From Macrophomina tecta (lineage: Eukaryota; Ascomycota; Dothideomycetes; Botryosphaeriales; Botryosphaeriaceae): a stretch of DNA of 64,000 bases. The position numbers were made by a program, and so were the translations under genes. Positions 25,936 through 37,127 of this stretch are shown here, piece after piece. The notes beneath the pieces were generated by a model. That model was given only the letters and a program-made list of their open reading frames with translations, made no database searches and was not told the DNA's origin. The DNA is taken from the NCBI GenBank assembly GCA_024180945.1, contig JAKSGN010000002.1, positions 186,001 to 250,000 on the forward strand, in the 5' to 3' direction. Each line of letters opens with the position of its first letter. Within the stretch, counting starts at the first letter, position 1.

Positions 25936-26727
25936 TATTATAAATAAAGATTAGACGAAAGCGCGTAGATCTTAATAGAGTTCTTATCGTCTAGCTTAGT
26001 TAAGCTTAAGGTTCCGCGAGTTAGAAATTTTTAAAATAAACTTAAAGTCTTAGGGTCGAAAATAGTTAAATTACTTACTTACCAAACTAATCTAGTAGGA
26101 AAATAAAGGGACTTATATATATAGCTAGCTAAAACTCGAATAGAGACCTATTCGGCTACGAACGTAGATCTTAATCTTAACTTAATTAAAAGTGGGGTTA
26201 GAATACGCTTCTATTAGTCCGCGGACTTCTAGATTATCGTATTTATAATAAGGATTAATAATTAAATCCTAAATCCGTAGTTTAGCTCCGAGAGTCTAAT
26301 CCGAACGTCTTATTTAGTCTCAGGCGTCTCTCCGGGTAGTCTAAACGTGTTGCTTAATAACTCTTAAACGAATAATACTAGCGCTAGCGTTTCTTAGTAA
26401 AAGTTGCTTAGTAACCAGGCTAGTTTCTTGTCCGAAAATCTTATTCCATTCCGAGAGGTCGATCTCCAGGTAGGTATAAGGTACTTAGGGGGGTAGGCCC
26501 GGCTCGGGCCCTCGGACCTGCTTGCTAGGCTGGGTGCGGCCTGGCACGGGCCTAGTTACTTAGTTTATCCAGTTTTCCGGCTATAAAGTCCGTGGATTCG
26601 GCCTAAACTTAAAAAGGCTAGGCTATAGACTTTTAGTAAAGACTATTCCAAATAATTTAGCTTATTTAGATTCTTAGTTAGGGGTCTTATTCCTTAGTAA
26701 TCTTAGGGCGGAGTGTTATTTATAATA
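25936..26727 (-). repeat. 5' LTR of element C (intact length, 792 bp)
   Basis: This is the full-length partner of the split LTR, less mutated in its second half (for example GC-rich stretches near 26460-26560). The ends are tattata and tataata. It is followed by the ctaag duplication at 26728-26732. Confidence 0.85.
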
Positions 26728-26732
26728 CTAAG

Positions 26733-27857
26733 ATACTACTACTATAGGCGGCGTAGAATTATTGCTCGTTCTTATACTAAAGAAATTTATAGAGTTACTT
26801 ATTAATTAAGCTACTTAAAGAATAATAAATTAATTTCTTAGATCTAATAAATCTTTAGGTTTTAATAAATTTAAATTACTACTAACTATTATATATCTAT
26901 AAAAGTAGTAGTCTAAAAACTTATATACTAATAAATAAAATAAAAGTCTAAATTCTATTATTATTTCTAGTATAAGATAATAAAGCCTTTTTATAAAGTC
27001 TTTATTTATATCTAAGCTATTAATAATAAGCTTAGTAAGATTATTTTTAGTAATATAGATTTCAACTCTAAAGATAATAAACCGTAGCTAGTTAGAATAC
27101 GCGGTTATAATTTTATTATTTTTATATACTTTTATAGAATGCTTTTTATTCGTAGTTATTTACGACGTAGTAGAGCTATTTTTAAAATTTTTAAAAATAT
27201 TATAGCCTAAGTCGCTTCTATATAAGATAATACTTAGACTATATTTTTTAGAGTTAAATTAATTTCTTTAAAAAGACTTATATTTAATTAAATATAAGTC
27301 TTTTAGCTTATAATACTAGATTTTTCTCTTATTTTTATATATTTTTAAGCTCTTTTTTTTCTTAAAGTACTCGCTATAAGTTTTTTAACTATTTAGTAGC
27401 TATACTAGCCTTCTATATTAGGCTTTAAATTTATTAACGAGAGAAATACTTCGTAAAAAAGTATTTAGTAAGCTAGAGAATAAAGACGATTAGAATTATA
27501 TAAAAAATAAAGAAAGATAAAAAAAAGTCTAAAATAACTCTATTATATAGTATCTTATAAATAATTAAATAGAGTAATAAAACTAAAAGAATCTATTTTA
27601 AAAGAAAAAAAAATTACTATTTTTATATATTTTATAAATATACCGCGAAGTAGTATTTAAATATTATTATTTTTTTTTTATTTTAAAAATTATTTCTCTT
27701 CTTTCTACGCTAATAAATATTATTTATATATTTAGCTTCTTTTTATACTAATAAATATTATCTATTAAACTCTCTTCTAATAAAAATTATTCTACTTTAT
27801 TTTATACTAGTAAATATTATTTATTTATTATACTTCTATAGTTATATTATAAAGTCT
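26733..27857. other. AT-rich RIP-degraded remnant between elements C and D
   Basis: This is the continuation of the stratum at 872-3502 into which C and D inserted. I see no frame, no LTR ends and no domain. It is rich in runs of t and a, and the last 250 bp hold loosely repeated units containing taataaatattattta (about 27710-27840). The target duplication of D (agtct) is at 27853-27857. Confidence 0.5.
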
Positions 27858-28303
27858 TATTACGGCGCAGCCTTCACGGGGTTAAGAGGTTAGAAAAGAA
27901 GATAAGCGAGGCGAAGATATAATCGTAAAATAATTCCCTAAGTACGGGCTATACGGGTTATATAATCCCTAGTTTAACTATTTAAAGGCTTGGCGCTCTA
28001 AACTTATAAACTACTAGTTTAAACGTTTAACGAATCGATAGAATAAACCTCTAAACTACTAGATTATTTATACTTTCCTACTATATATAAATTATACTTC
28101 TTAGATAGCTTTAGCCTTCGTAATTAACTTTAATAATAGAATTTAGACTCTATTAGTAATACGATCTTCGCACGTAGTACTTAGTCTTATTACGTATTCG
28201 ACTTACTCTTACCCTCTTCTTATACCTACTTAAGAAAACCCCTCGATAGGTTTTCTTTCTCTTTAGTATTTAGATTCTTAGAGGTAGAGGCCCGCTCGTT
28301 ATA
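27858..28303 (+). repeat. 5' LTR of element D (446 bp)
   Basis: It runs from tattacggcgcag to gctcgttata and matches 35233-35678 end to end at equal length. Confidence 0.9.
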
Positions 28304-28399
28304 CTTTAACTACTATTCTTATAAGGAGAGGAAGGCTCTAAGATTAAATCTTATTAGGTAAGATATTACCCCCTAATAAGTTTAGGAAATAGCAATAGT

Positions 28400-31300
28400 A
28401 CTAGAATCTTAAATAAAGATCGACCCGGCCGAGGGTCACGTTTAGGATACCTAGGGGCCAGCTTAGCCCGCATAGTAAACGGAGCCTACCAGAGCTAAGC
28501 TCTTATAGCTTATTAAGGAACTAAAGACTCAAAACGCTCGACTATTTAAACATACGATAAAGCGGAGTACTACTAAGGTTAAAGTAGCGGTACTCGAGAA
28601 GTTCGATAGAAATAGAAAGAAGCTCTAATCCTTTCTACTCTAGATATAACGCTACCTCTAGTTTAATTAAGCGCAATTCGATAGCGACGCCGAGGAAGTA
28701 CTCTTCGTATTAACCTACCTTAGAGAAACGGTAGAGGTATAGATAGAACTATATCTTCGCGATTATCTAGCTAACGAATACTCTCTCGAGAAGAGACGGA
28801 AAAAGACTAAAAAAATCTTCGGCACCTATACGGGATTCGTAAATAATCTTAGAGCTATTTTTAATAATTAAGATAAAGTCCGTAAAGCCTCTAACGATAT
28901 TATAACCGTTAAATAACTAGGATCTATAGCTATTTACGTAACTAAGTTTTAATAGCTTATAGCCTACCTTAAATAGTTAGATGAGACTTTCCGCGACCTC
29001 TTCTATAAAGGCCTAAAGGAGGAAGTTAAGAAGAATATAATTACCTATAAATACTCGTCTATCTTTTAGAAGATAGTAGACCTTATATCCTAGATTAACG
29101 GTCGTATATACGAATAGAAAATAGGTTCTCGATAAGCTAATACCTCGAAGCCTCGCCGTAAAAGAATAACCCTTAAAAGCGGAGACGCTATAGCCCTCGA
29201 CGCGGCTAACCGATAGAATTCCAAGAAGGGCAACAACAATAATAGTTAAAATAATAATAAGAAGCCTAAAGAACCTAATCTAAACTAGACGGACGAGTAG
29301 AAATAGCGCTATAAGAATTAACTCTATATTATCTATAGTAGTAATAAGTACTTCTCTCCTAAATATCCGTAGAACCCTCGTAATAAGAAAGATAGAAAGT
29401 AGACCTTAAGCGCTTAGCGCGAAGCATCGATTATATTTTATTAAAATAACTACGATACGCTATACTAGACAGCCTGCTATAATAATAACTACTAGATATA
29501 CTAAAGTAGTAAAGATATATTAGGATAGTACTTCTATAAACCTTAATAATTCGGTATAATAACTAGGAATGAAGAAGTTATCGAAACTAATAATATTATT
29601 AATAGCTTCCCCTTAGACGAGAAGCTCGTAAATAGCAAGACCGGAGAACTATACGACTTAATAGATAGCGAAGTAGAAGCTATACTAGACTCTATAGCTC
29701 TTCTGAAACTCGAGCGCCTTATAACTAAGTATAGAATTAGCATAGAAATAATAAACGAGAACGACTAACTCGTCTAGGTAATCTAAATTCCCTATGAGAA
29801 AGGATTAGCCCTTATAGTACTATAGATATAGCGCTAAGAAACCCTCTAGAAAACCCGAATTAAGTAAGATAGAAAGAAGTATAAACTCGTTATTATAAAG
29901 AAAACTGCGCTCGTAATACTTTATTAGTAAGAAATAACTACTTAATAATAAGTAAACTATGACTTCCTTCGAGAATTAGTAAGAATTCTTTATTAATATA
30001 GTATAGCAACTATCTAGAACTATATACTTTAGTAGATACCGGATAAGAAACTTAATATACCAACCTTCTGATACTAGATATGAAAGAATATAGTCTACTA
30101 GCGGAAATAGTTATATACTAATAAATAGACCGACTAAAAGCAAGCATACCTTTAAGTTAACGAATAGAAGGACTATATATATAGTAAAGTCTACGGCTAT
30201 CTAAAGCTAAAAAACTAGATGGCCCTACGGTATTAGAATCGACCTAGGGGCTACAGTCTAGGTCCCTTTATATAGTATTACGCATACCGAATACGGAAAT
30301 TCTTACCGGACTAAACCTTTAGAAATAATTTAAGACGAAAGAAATGCTTAATAGACGCCCTATCTCGATACTAATTAATATAGGGTTAAGCGGAAACTTT
30401 ATACACAACGAGTTTATAGAATAATATAAGATTCTATATTAAAAGAAGAAAGAGCTATATCCGCTTAGCGGATTTAATAAAAAAAGCTTAGTCTATAAAG
30501 AAGGCTAGATAAAGATAAAAATAAAGAAAGTAACCCTTTAAATTAAGAATTATTAAAAATAGATTTCCCTCGACGTCTAATAAATTCCCGGGCACGATAT
30601 TATTCTAGATATACTCTAGATCTAAATATAGAAACCTATCTTTGACTTTAGCGAAGAAGACGAAATCGTCTTTTAAGAAGAGATCGATAACCTCCTACAA
30701 AAATTCGGGTTATATATAGAAAACGGGTTAATAAATACTCTATAGCGACTCTTATCTACTATAAATTAAGAAGTAGCTAGTATAAGGCCTAAATACAGTA
30801 ACTATATAGGCGACTCCGATAGTAGTATAAGTCAGAACTAGAACTATAACGTAGAAGACGAAGCCTTCTTAGTAAAATATAATTCTATTATAGAAATAAG
30901 CCCTACTAAGCGAAACGATACCCTCGAATTATTAGAAGAAACGTAAGACTTAAATAATAGCGTAAGGCCCGATAACAGTAGCATTAACGGCAACCTTAAG
31001 AAAGGCCTAAGATAAAACTAGGACTATAGCGTACGAGATGCCGTCTTCTCGGTAAAATACAGCGCCTTAAGCGAAGTAAGCCCTACCGAGTTAAGTATTC
31101 CCGAAAACTAGGTATAACATCTATTACAAAGAACTACGCAGAGAAAGCGTAAAGCTAAGAGTAAAGCTTCGCGGAAGTAATTAGTAGCCCCTAAACCTCT
31201 AATAGACGTTTAGATAATCTTAGAAAAGATATTTAGGCGTATATAACGCTAAGAATAATAGGTCTACCTTATATATATTAAACCTTTACCGGCGGTATAA

Positions 31301-34300
31301 TAGAGAGCATTAGCCAGGGCCTAATAAAAAAGGCCAAGGAATAAGGACTATCTAACTCCTATTAAAAAAGATAATCCTGCGAGAATTAAGAGAGAACAAT
31401 ATGATAGTTTAAAAATATAGTAGTAACTATAAGAAATACCTCTAATACCGAAAATAGAAATAATACCCGACGAGTATTAGGACTTAGTAGCCGTTTACTA
31501 AGAAAGAGAAAAGGGAGACTTACCTAAGTATTAACTATAGAACTATAAGATTCTACTTAAGCTAGGAACGAAACCGGCTTATAAGCCTATCTACTTCTTA
31601 TCGAAGAAGAAAATAGAGGCTTTAAAGAAATATATTAAAAAGAACCTCGAATAAGAATATATTCGGCTATTAACGTTATTAGCCGGATATTCGATCCTCT
31701 TTATTCTTAAGAAGAATAGTAAGTTATGCCTCTACATTAACTATCGACAACTTAACGATATTACGATTAAGAACTGGTACCCGCTTCTATATATCGATAA
31801 GCTCTAGAATAAGTTAGGAAACGTAAAGTACTTTACGAAGCTAGACCTCTAGGACGATTACTACTTAGTTAGAATTAAGGAAGGGGAAGAGTAGAAAATA
31901 GCCTTCCGTATAAGACTAGAACTATATGAGTATACGATTATACTATTCGGGCTTACTAACGCGCTAGCAACCTTTTAGAATCTAGTTAACGATACGCTAC
32001 GCGAGTACTTAGATATCTTCTATATAGCTTATCTCGATAATATCCTTATCTTTTCAAAAACCCTTAAGAAATATAAGAAGTATATTAGAAAGGTCCTAGA
32101 GATACTTTAAGTAAAGAATCTTACTATTATACCGAATAAGTACTTCTAGTATACCTAGAAGGTAGAATTCTTAGGCTTTATTATTACCCCCGAATATATC
32201 GATATAGACGACTCGAAACTAGATTTTATTAGAGAATAGCTAGTACTAAAAACGATTAAGAAAGTATAGTTCTTTCTTAGATTCGTAAACTTCTATAGAA
32301 AGTTTATCTAGAATTATTTAAAGATTACGAAATCTTTAACGCGACTTACTTAGAAGAAGTATAGCTTCTAATAGAAAGACGATTAGTAGTAAGCCTTTAA
32401 TTTACTAAAACGAATATTTTACAAAGTACCCGTCTTAGAGATATACGATCCCGATAAACTAATTAAAGTAGAAACTAATACGTTAGAATTCGCCCTAGAA
32501 GTATATCTTAGCTAGCCTAACGATAAAGGTAGATAGCATTTAATCGCGTTCTACTTAAGAAAGTTTACCCCGGTAGAGCTTAACTACGATACTTACGATA
32601 AGAAGCTCTTAGCCATCGTCTTAGTATTTAAGTACTAGAGATACTACCTAAAAGAAGCTAAATAGTAGGTAATAGTATATTATAACTATTAGAATCTTAC
32701 GCGCTTTACTACGACTAAGAAGCTAAACTAATGATAAATTCGCTAGTTATAAGAATTAGTATTCTATAATTTTAAGATTATATATAGAAAAGATATAGAT
32801 AACGCCGCCGCTAACGCGCTTAGCAAGAGGATAGACTACATAGAAGGTAGAATTAAGCTATAACCTATAGTATTATAGTAGATAAGCGATAGATCGCTTA
32901 CCCTTACTAGATAGTCTTTTCTAATACTTCACATCGAGTTAAACCCGTAGTATTAAAAGATCTAAGAAGTATACGCTTAGAACTCCTTCGCGTAAAAACT
33001 TTTAGCGCTTAAGAACGACCCGCGTATTATTTAAGATAGAGAAGAAACGCTTCTCTTTAAAGAATTAATCTATATCTTAATAAGACTACGAGAAGTACTC
33101 GTTAAGAATATATATGTAGTACCCGCGTATAGATATTAGGGCATCGACAAAATAACTAAGAGGATTACGCAAAACTTCTACTTTTCGGGATTATAAAAAA
33201 TAGTCTAGCATATAGTTTCGTAATACGACCTTTATATCTGAAGTAAAGCCGTAACACACGCTCTATACGGATAACTATAACCCCTAGAAGTCCTAAAATG
33301 ACTATAGTAATAGGTCACACTAGACTTTATTATAAAGCTACTAAGGTCTAGAAATCCGCTTATAGAAGTTAAGTTCGACTTAATTCTAGTCTTTATCGAT
33401 AAACTTATAAAGTACGTATACTTTTTACCCTACCTCGAAGTATCGAATATAGAATAGCTAGCCTATACGTTTCTCCGTTACATCTTCGCGGATTACGGAA
33501 TACCGAAAGTATTAGTTTTAGATAGAAATAAGCTAATAAGATTTAAATTTTAGTAAATACTTATACGCTAGCTTAGAGTAAAGAATAAACTCTCTATAAC
33601 AGCACACGCATAAACTAATAACTAAATAGAACGAATAAACCGGACTCTTAAATAGTATCTTCGCTATTATATTAACTACCTATAGAATAACTAGGCTATA
33701 TAGCTACCTATAGTATAGTTCGCCTATAATAGCGCTAAATAAGAGTTAACTAACGTATCCCCATTCTTTACTAACTATAGGTTTAAACTAGACGCGTATA
33801 GAGAGGCTATTCTAAGTAGAAAATTAGCCTAAAAAGGCGTTCTTAAGGCCGAGTAGCTAAGAGAATTATATAAAGCTATTAGTCTCGACCTCGAATACGT
33901 ACGAATTATAATATCTAAATACTATAATAGACGGTACTAGGCGGTACTAAACCTTAAAAGGGGGAATAAAGTATACCTTCTTATAAAAAATATTAAATTA
34001 AAGCGACCGAGTGACAAATTAAATTTTAAGAAAATCGGTCTATTTAAAATTATAGAAAAACTCAGAGAAGTTACGTATCGACTTAAATTACCTAACTTAT
34101 AAATAAATTCCACCTTTTACGTAGCAATACTCAAGCTAGTACTAGAAAACGCTACCGTCCTAGAAATATAAAAAGAGATTATACTAGAAAACCCTAACGC
34201 TAAAGAAGACTAGTACTCGGTCGAAAAGATTCTAGACTATAAATAATTTAGACGTTAGCTTAAATATCTCGTTAAATAGAAAGAATACGGGAATAAAGAT

Positions 34301-34360
34301 AACTAGTAGATACTAAGAAACGATATATACCTAGATCTCGTTATAGAGTTCTATTGTTAG
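28400..34360 (+). pseudogene. Degenerate gag-pol of element D
   Basis: Gag-like sequence occupies about 28400-29450. A degenerate protease region lies near 30365-30620. Reverse transcriptase is about 31560-32250, with the catalytic box as [12 protein letters not shown] (near 32028), that is YLDD to YLDN. RNase H (YDPDKLIKVETNTLEFALEVYL, near 32450) has the first catalytic Asp of TDAS as Asn. Integrase follows at about 33050-34000, and a chromodomain (SVEKILDYK, LKYLVK-stop-KEYG) at about 34215-34330. The stops match RIP-altered Gln and Trp codons. Limits are approximate. Confidence 0.75.
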
Positions 34361-34369
34361 AACCCTAAC

Positions 34370-35122
34370 CTCCCGCGAAAATGAGGCCGTCCTCGAGCGA
34401 GAATAACGGAAGACCCTTAAGAGCCGTAATATCCTATACTAGAAATAACGATAAACGGGTAAAATCCGTATACCTAAGAGAACGCGGAGTCCGCGTACTA
34501 GCTATAGACTCGCCAGTAGACTTAGCCGCCTACGGCGTAGTAGGACCCACCGACTCGTAACGTAGCCGTTTTAATAAGAAAGGACCCTTAGAATTTTTAG
34601 AATCTCCGAAATCCCTAGCCGCTAACTACTTAAATAATCGCCGGTCTTTCTTCTCTAAAGCCGCTACGCTATCTAAGAAAAGCTCGCGATCTAAAATAGA
34701 GAAGCTATAATCCTCTAGAAGCTTCTACTATTTACGAAGGCGCACTAGCTTTAAGAAAGAAGTACGAAGATAAGACTATAACTTCTCTAGCGTCTTTAAT
34801 ACTTTCTAGAAGTTACGATAAGTAATCTTCTCTTTAGACCGAATACGCTCTTATTAGCGATGTAAGCGATTTACTATTAAGCCGTTAGTAAAAGAAAAGG
34901 TAAAGAAAGTATTCTCTTACTAGTAGCTACAAAAACCTTCTAAGTATTATATATAGTATAGCCTCGAGCGGCACACTCCCTATAGCGAGAAGAACGAGGA
35001 CTAATTCTATAAATACGCCCATTAGCTATATAGTCGAAACACGCACGTATAACTAGGGCAAAGGCGTTAATCGCGGTAGATAGTTCCACGCGATAGGCTA
35101 TTTCGTTACGGAAACGTTTTAT
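34370..35122 (-). pseudogene. Accessory frame of element D, opposite to gag-pol (broken)
   Basis: It starts at a former ATG, now ATA (35122-35120), about 110 bp inside the 3' LTR. The first 70 codons or so are open, with RNEIAYRVELSTAINAFALV, then SSRYRECAARG, the same block as SRYRECARRS in element B. Several stops follow, and a later segment reads FLIKTATLRVGGSYYAVGG (about 34510-34570). Position, direction and the shared block argue for a common accessory gene in A, B and D despite different LTRs. No family recognised; the far end is a guess. Confidence 0.45.
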
Positions 35123-35232
35123 ACTAGCTATAACAAAGGAAACCTACGAAAAAAAGAAAAGAAACGCTAGCGAATAAATTATATACACCTTAAAGAAATC
35201 TTCGGGCCGAAGATTCTTAAAAGAGGGAATAG

Positions 35233-35678
35233 TATTACGGCGTAGCCTTTACGGGGTTAAGAGGTTACAAAAGAAGATAAGCGGGGCGAAGATATAATCG
35301 TAAAATAATTTCCTAAGCACGGGCTATACGGGTTATATAACCCCTAGTTTAACTATTTAAAGGCTTAGCACTCTAAACTTATAAACTACTAGTTTAGACG
35401 TTTAACGGATCGATAGAATAAACCTCTAAATTACTAGATTATTTATACTTTTCTACTATATATAAACTATACTTCTTAGATAGCTTTAACCTTCATAGTT
35501 AATTTTAATAATAGAATTTAGACTCTATTAGTAACACGGCCTTCGCACGTAGTACTTAGTCTTATTATGTATTCGACTTACTCTTACCCTCTTCTTATAC
35601 CTACTTAAAAAAACCCCTTAATAGGTTTTCTCTCTCTTTAGTATTTAGATTCTTAGAGGTAGAGGCCCGCTCGTTATA
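35233..35678 (+). repeat. 3' LTR of element D (446 bp)
   Basis: It is the partner of 27858-28303, with the same ends and length. It is preceded by the polypurine tract and followed by agtct. Confidence 0.9.
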
Positions 35679-35683
35679 AGTCT

Positions 35684-36268
35684 TTTTATAGTAAAGAGTT
35701 TTTTTTTTAATATACTAATTAAAGTTCTTTTCTTAAGCTATTCTTTAAAGTTTTATTCTTTATATAGAAAAAACTATTTTTATTTTAACTAGCTTATCTA
35801 TCTTTTACTCTATAATAGCGCTAGTATTATTTATTTAAGAATTATTAAGTAATATATCTAAACTATCTAGAGAAATGCCTAAGACTAAATAAAATATTTA
35901 AATTAAACTTTTAGAGCTAAAACTATAGATTTAAAATTTAATTATTAATTCTTATTATAAATATAATAATCTAAAAGTCTATAAACTAATAAAAGTATAT
36001 CTTAATTCTACTTTTAATTAAGTTAAGATTAAGATCTATATTTATAACTAAATAGATCTTTATTTAAGTTTTAGCTAGCTATATATATAAGTCTCTTTAT
36101 TTTCTACTAAGATTAGTTTTTTAAGTAAGTAATTTATCTATTTTTATTCTAAGACTTCTAAGCTTATTTTTAAGATTTTTTAACTCGTAGAGTCTTAAGC
36201 TTAACTAAGCTAGGTAATAAGAATTTTATTAAAATCTACGCGTCTTTATTTAATCTTTATTAATAATA
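35684..36268 (+). repeat. Partial C-family LTR, opposite orientation to element C, heavily RIP-mutated
   Basis: The reverse complement from 36268 downward follows the LTR of element C for about 500 bp: the blocks cttagttaagcttaag, gacttatatatatagctagc, taatcttaacttaattaaaa and tttataataag-attaataatta occur in order. Similarity fades near 35830, before the insertion point of D. No internal region of C follows, so it is either a solo LTR or a truncated copy. It has more transitions than both LTRs of C. Confidence 0.7.
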
Positions 36269-36780
36269 TATATCTAGAAGAATCTACTTATATAAAAAAT
36301 AAGTATATATAAAAAGCTTTAAATAGTACTATAGTTTTATTTTTTAAAATATATAATACTAATAAATAAAATATAAATAAAAACTTTATTTTATATCTTT
36401 ATTTTTTTTATTTTTTTTTATTAAATCTTCTATCTATATTTTTTAAAGAATTATTTTTTTTCGACTACTTACTAGACTTTATTATTTATAATATAGCTTA
36501 GTAATTCTCTATCTAAGCCTTAGCGCTTTATAAAAGAGAATTAGAAGTTAAATTCTAAAAAATAAATCTTAGTATTTAAATTATATATAACTAATCTATA
36601 TTCTTAATTAATAGTATATAAATATATATTTTTAGTAAATAATACTACTAAAATATACTTTTTATATAAAGATATACTTTAGATTATTATATATTTCTTA
36701 TAATTATAAATAAATAAGTTAGTTATAAGTAGAAAGTCTTTAGAAGAGTTATATTCTTAGATATAAATTCTTAGTAGTAT
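36269..36780. other. AT-rich remnant, partly A-family LTR
   Basis: Most of it is unrecognisable AT-rich sequence. A stretch near 36535-36600 (agaagttaaattctaaaaaataaatcttagtattta) resembles the central part of the A-family LTR. RIP-type composition ends abruptly at about 36780. Confidence 0.45.
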
Positions 36781-37127
36781 AGGATTTGCCCCTTGGTGGC
36801 GTTATATACTAGGGGCCCGTGCGTAGCACGTGATGAGCACGTAGAACGCACGGTATAAGCACCCCAAGGGTATGCTAGGGCCTATTACCCTAATAATAGT
36901 ATATAGATATACCTATTAGACAGCACTTTGGCCTTCGTGGTCAACTTAAAGTTCCAATACAAACCTATTAGAGGTAACAAAGCCTGACGCGCACTGCGCA
37001 CCGACTTATCACGTGATCACTACCATCGTTCCAATCCTTTACCCTTCTCTTGTCCTTCAACGTAAATCCACAGCTACCTGACCCTACTATGCGACTCCGA
37101 AGCCTAGTGGAAGAGGCCGCCGTTACA
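36781..37127 (+). repeat. A-family LTR fragment that escaped RIP
   Basis: From about 36896 to 37127 it matches the last 230 bp of the A/B-family LTR but keeps C and G at many sites where the other copies have T and A (for example ttggccttcgtggtcaac against ttaacctacgtagttaac). It ends gccgttaca, retaining the CA terminus that reads ta elsewhere. The first about 115 bp are of normal composition and only loosely LTR-like, and contain a small inverted repeat (gtgcgtagcacgtgatgagcac). No partner LTR or duplication is seen. Confidence 0.75.

Larger units (their letters stand above)
3503..26727 (-). mobile_element. Element C: Ty3/Gypsy chromovirus, inactivated by RIP, host of nested B and A
   Basis: Element C is bounded by LTRs (3503-3807 plus 20467-20957, and 25936-26727) and a perfect 5-bp duplication ctaag (3498-3502 and 26728-26732). 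Without the nested insert it is about 6.57 kb. The internal part (20958-25935) reads on the - strand. Reverse transcriptase can be followed around 23300-23750 (for example the INYRGLNAVTKKN-type block near 23640). A chromodomain lies at about 21020-21190, just before the 3' LTR, with the tryptophans of K(W)K and T(W) turned into TAG stops. The chromodomain places it among the chromoviruses. No accessory frame fits between chromodomain and LTR here, unlike A, B and D. All frames are full of stops, so it cannot be active. Confidence 0.88.
27858..35678 (+). mobile_element. Element D: Ty3/Gypsy chromovirus, less mutated than A-C
   Basis: The element is 7821 bp, with two 446-bp LTRs and a perfect agtct duplication (27853-27857, 35679-35683). 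A polypurine tract (aaaagagggaatag, about 35219-35232) precedes the 3' LTR. Domain order is as in element A. Its LTRs differ from those of A and B, but it shares the block after the 5' LTR (ctttaactactattcttata, 28304). Reverse transcriptase keeps longer readable stretches than in A, for example INYRQLNDITIKNWYP near 31740, where A has two stops. That points to fewer RIP rounds. Confidence 0.9.

Noticed and set aside
29543..29743. 66-codon frame on the - strand of element D
   Set aside because: It is a chance antisense frame within the degenerate gag/protease region, with no start context and no counterpart in A or B.
1..36780. The AT-rich block as mitochondrial or foreign (bacterial/viral) DNA
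   Set aside because: Paired LTRs, target duplications and Gypsy domain order explain the block; composition follows from C-to-T transitions.
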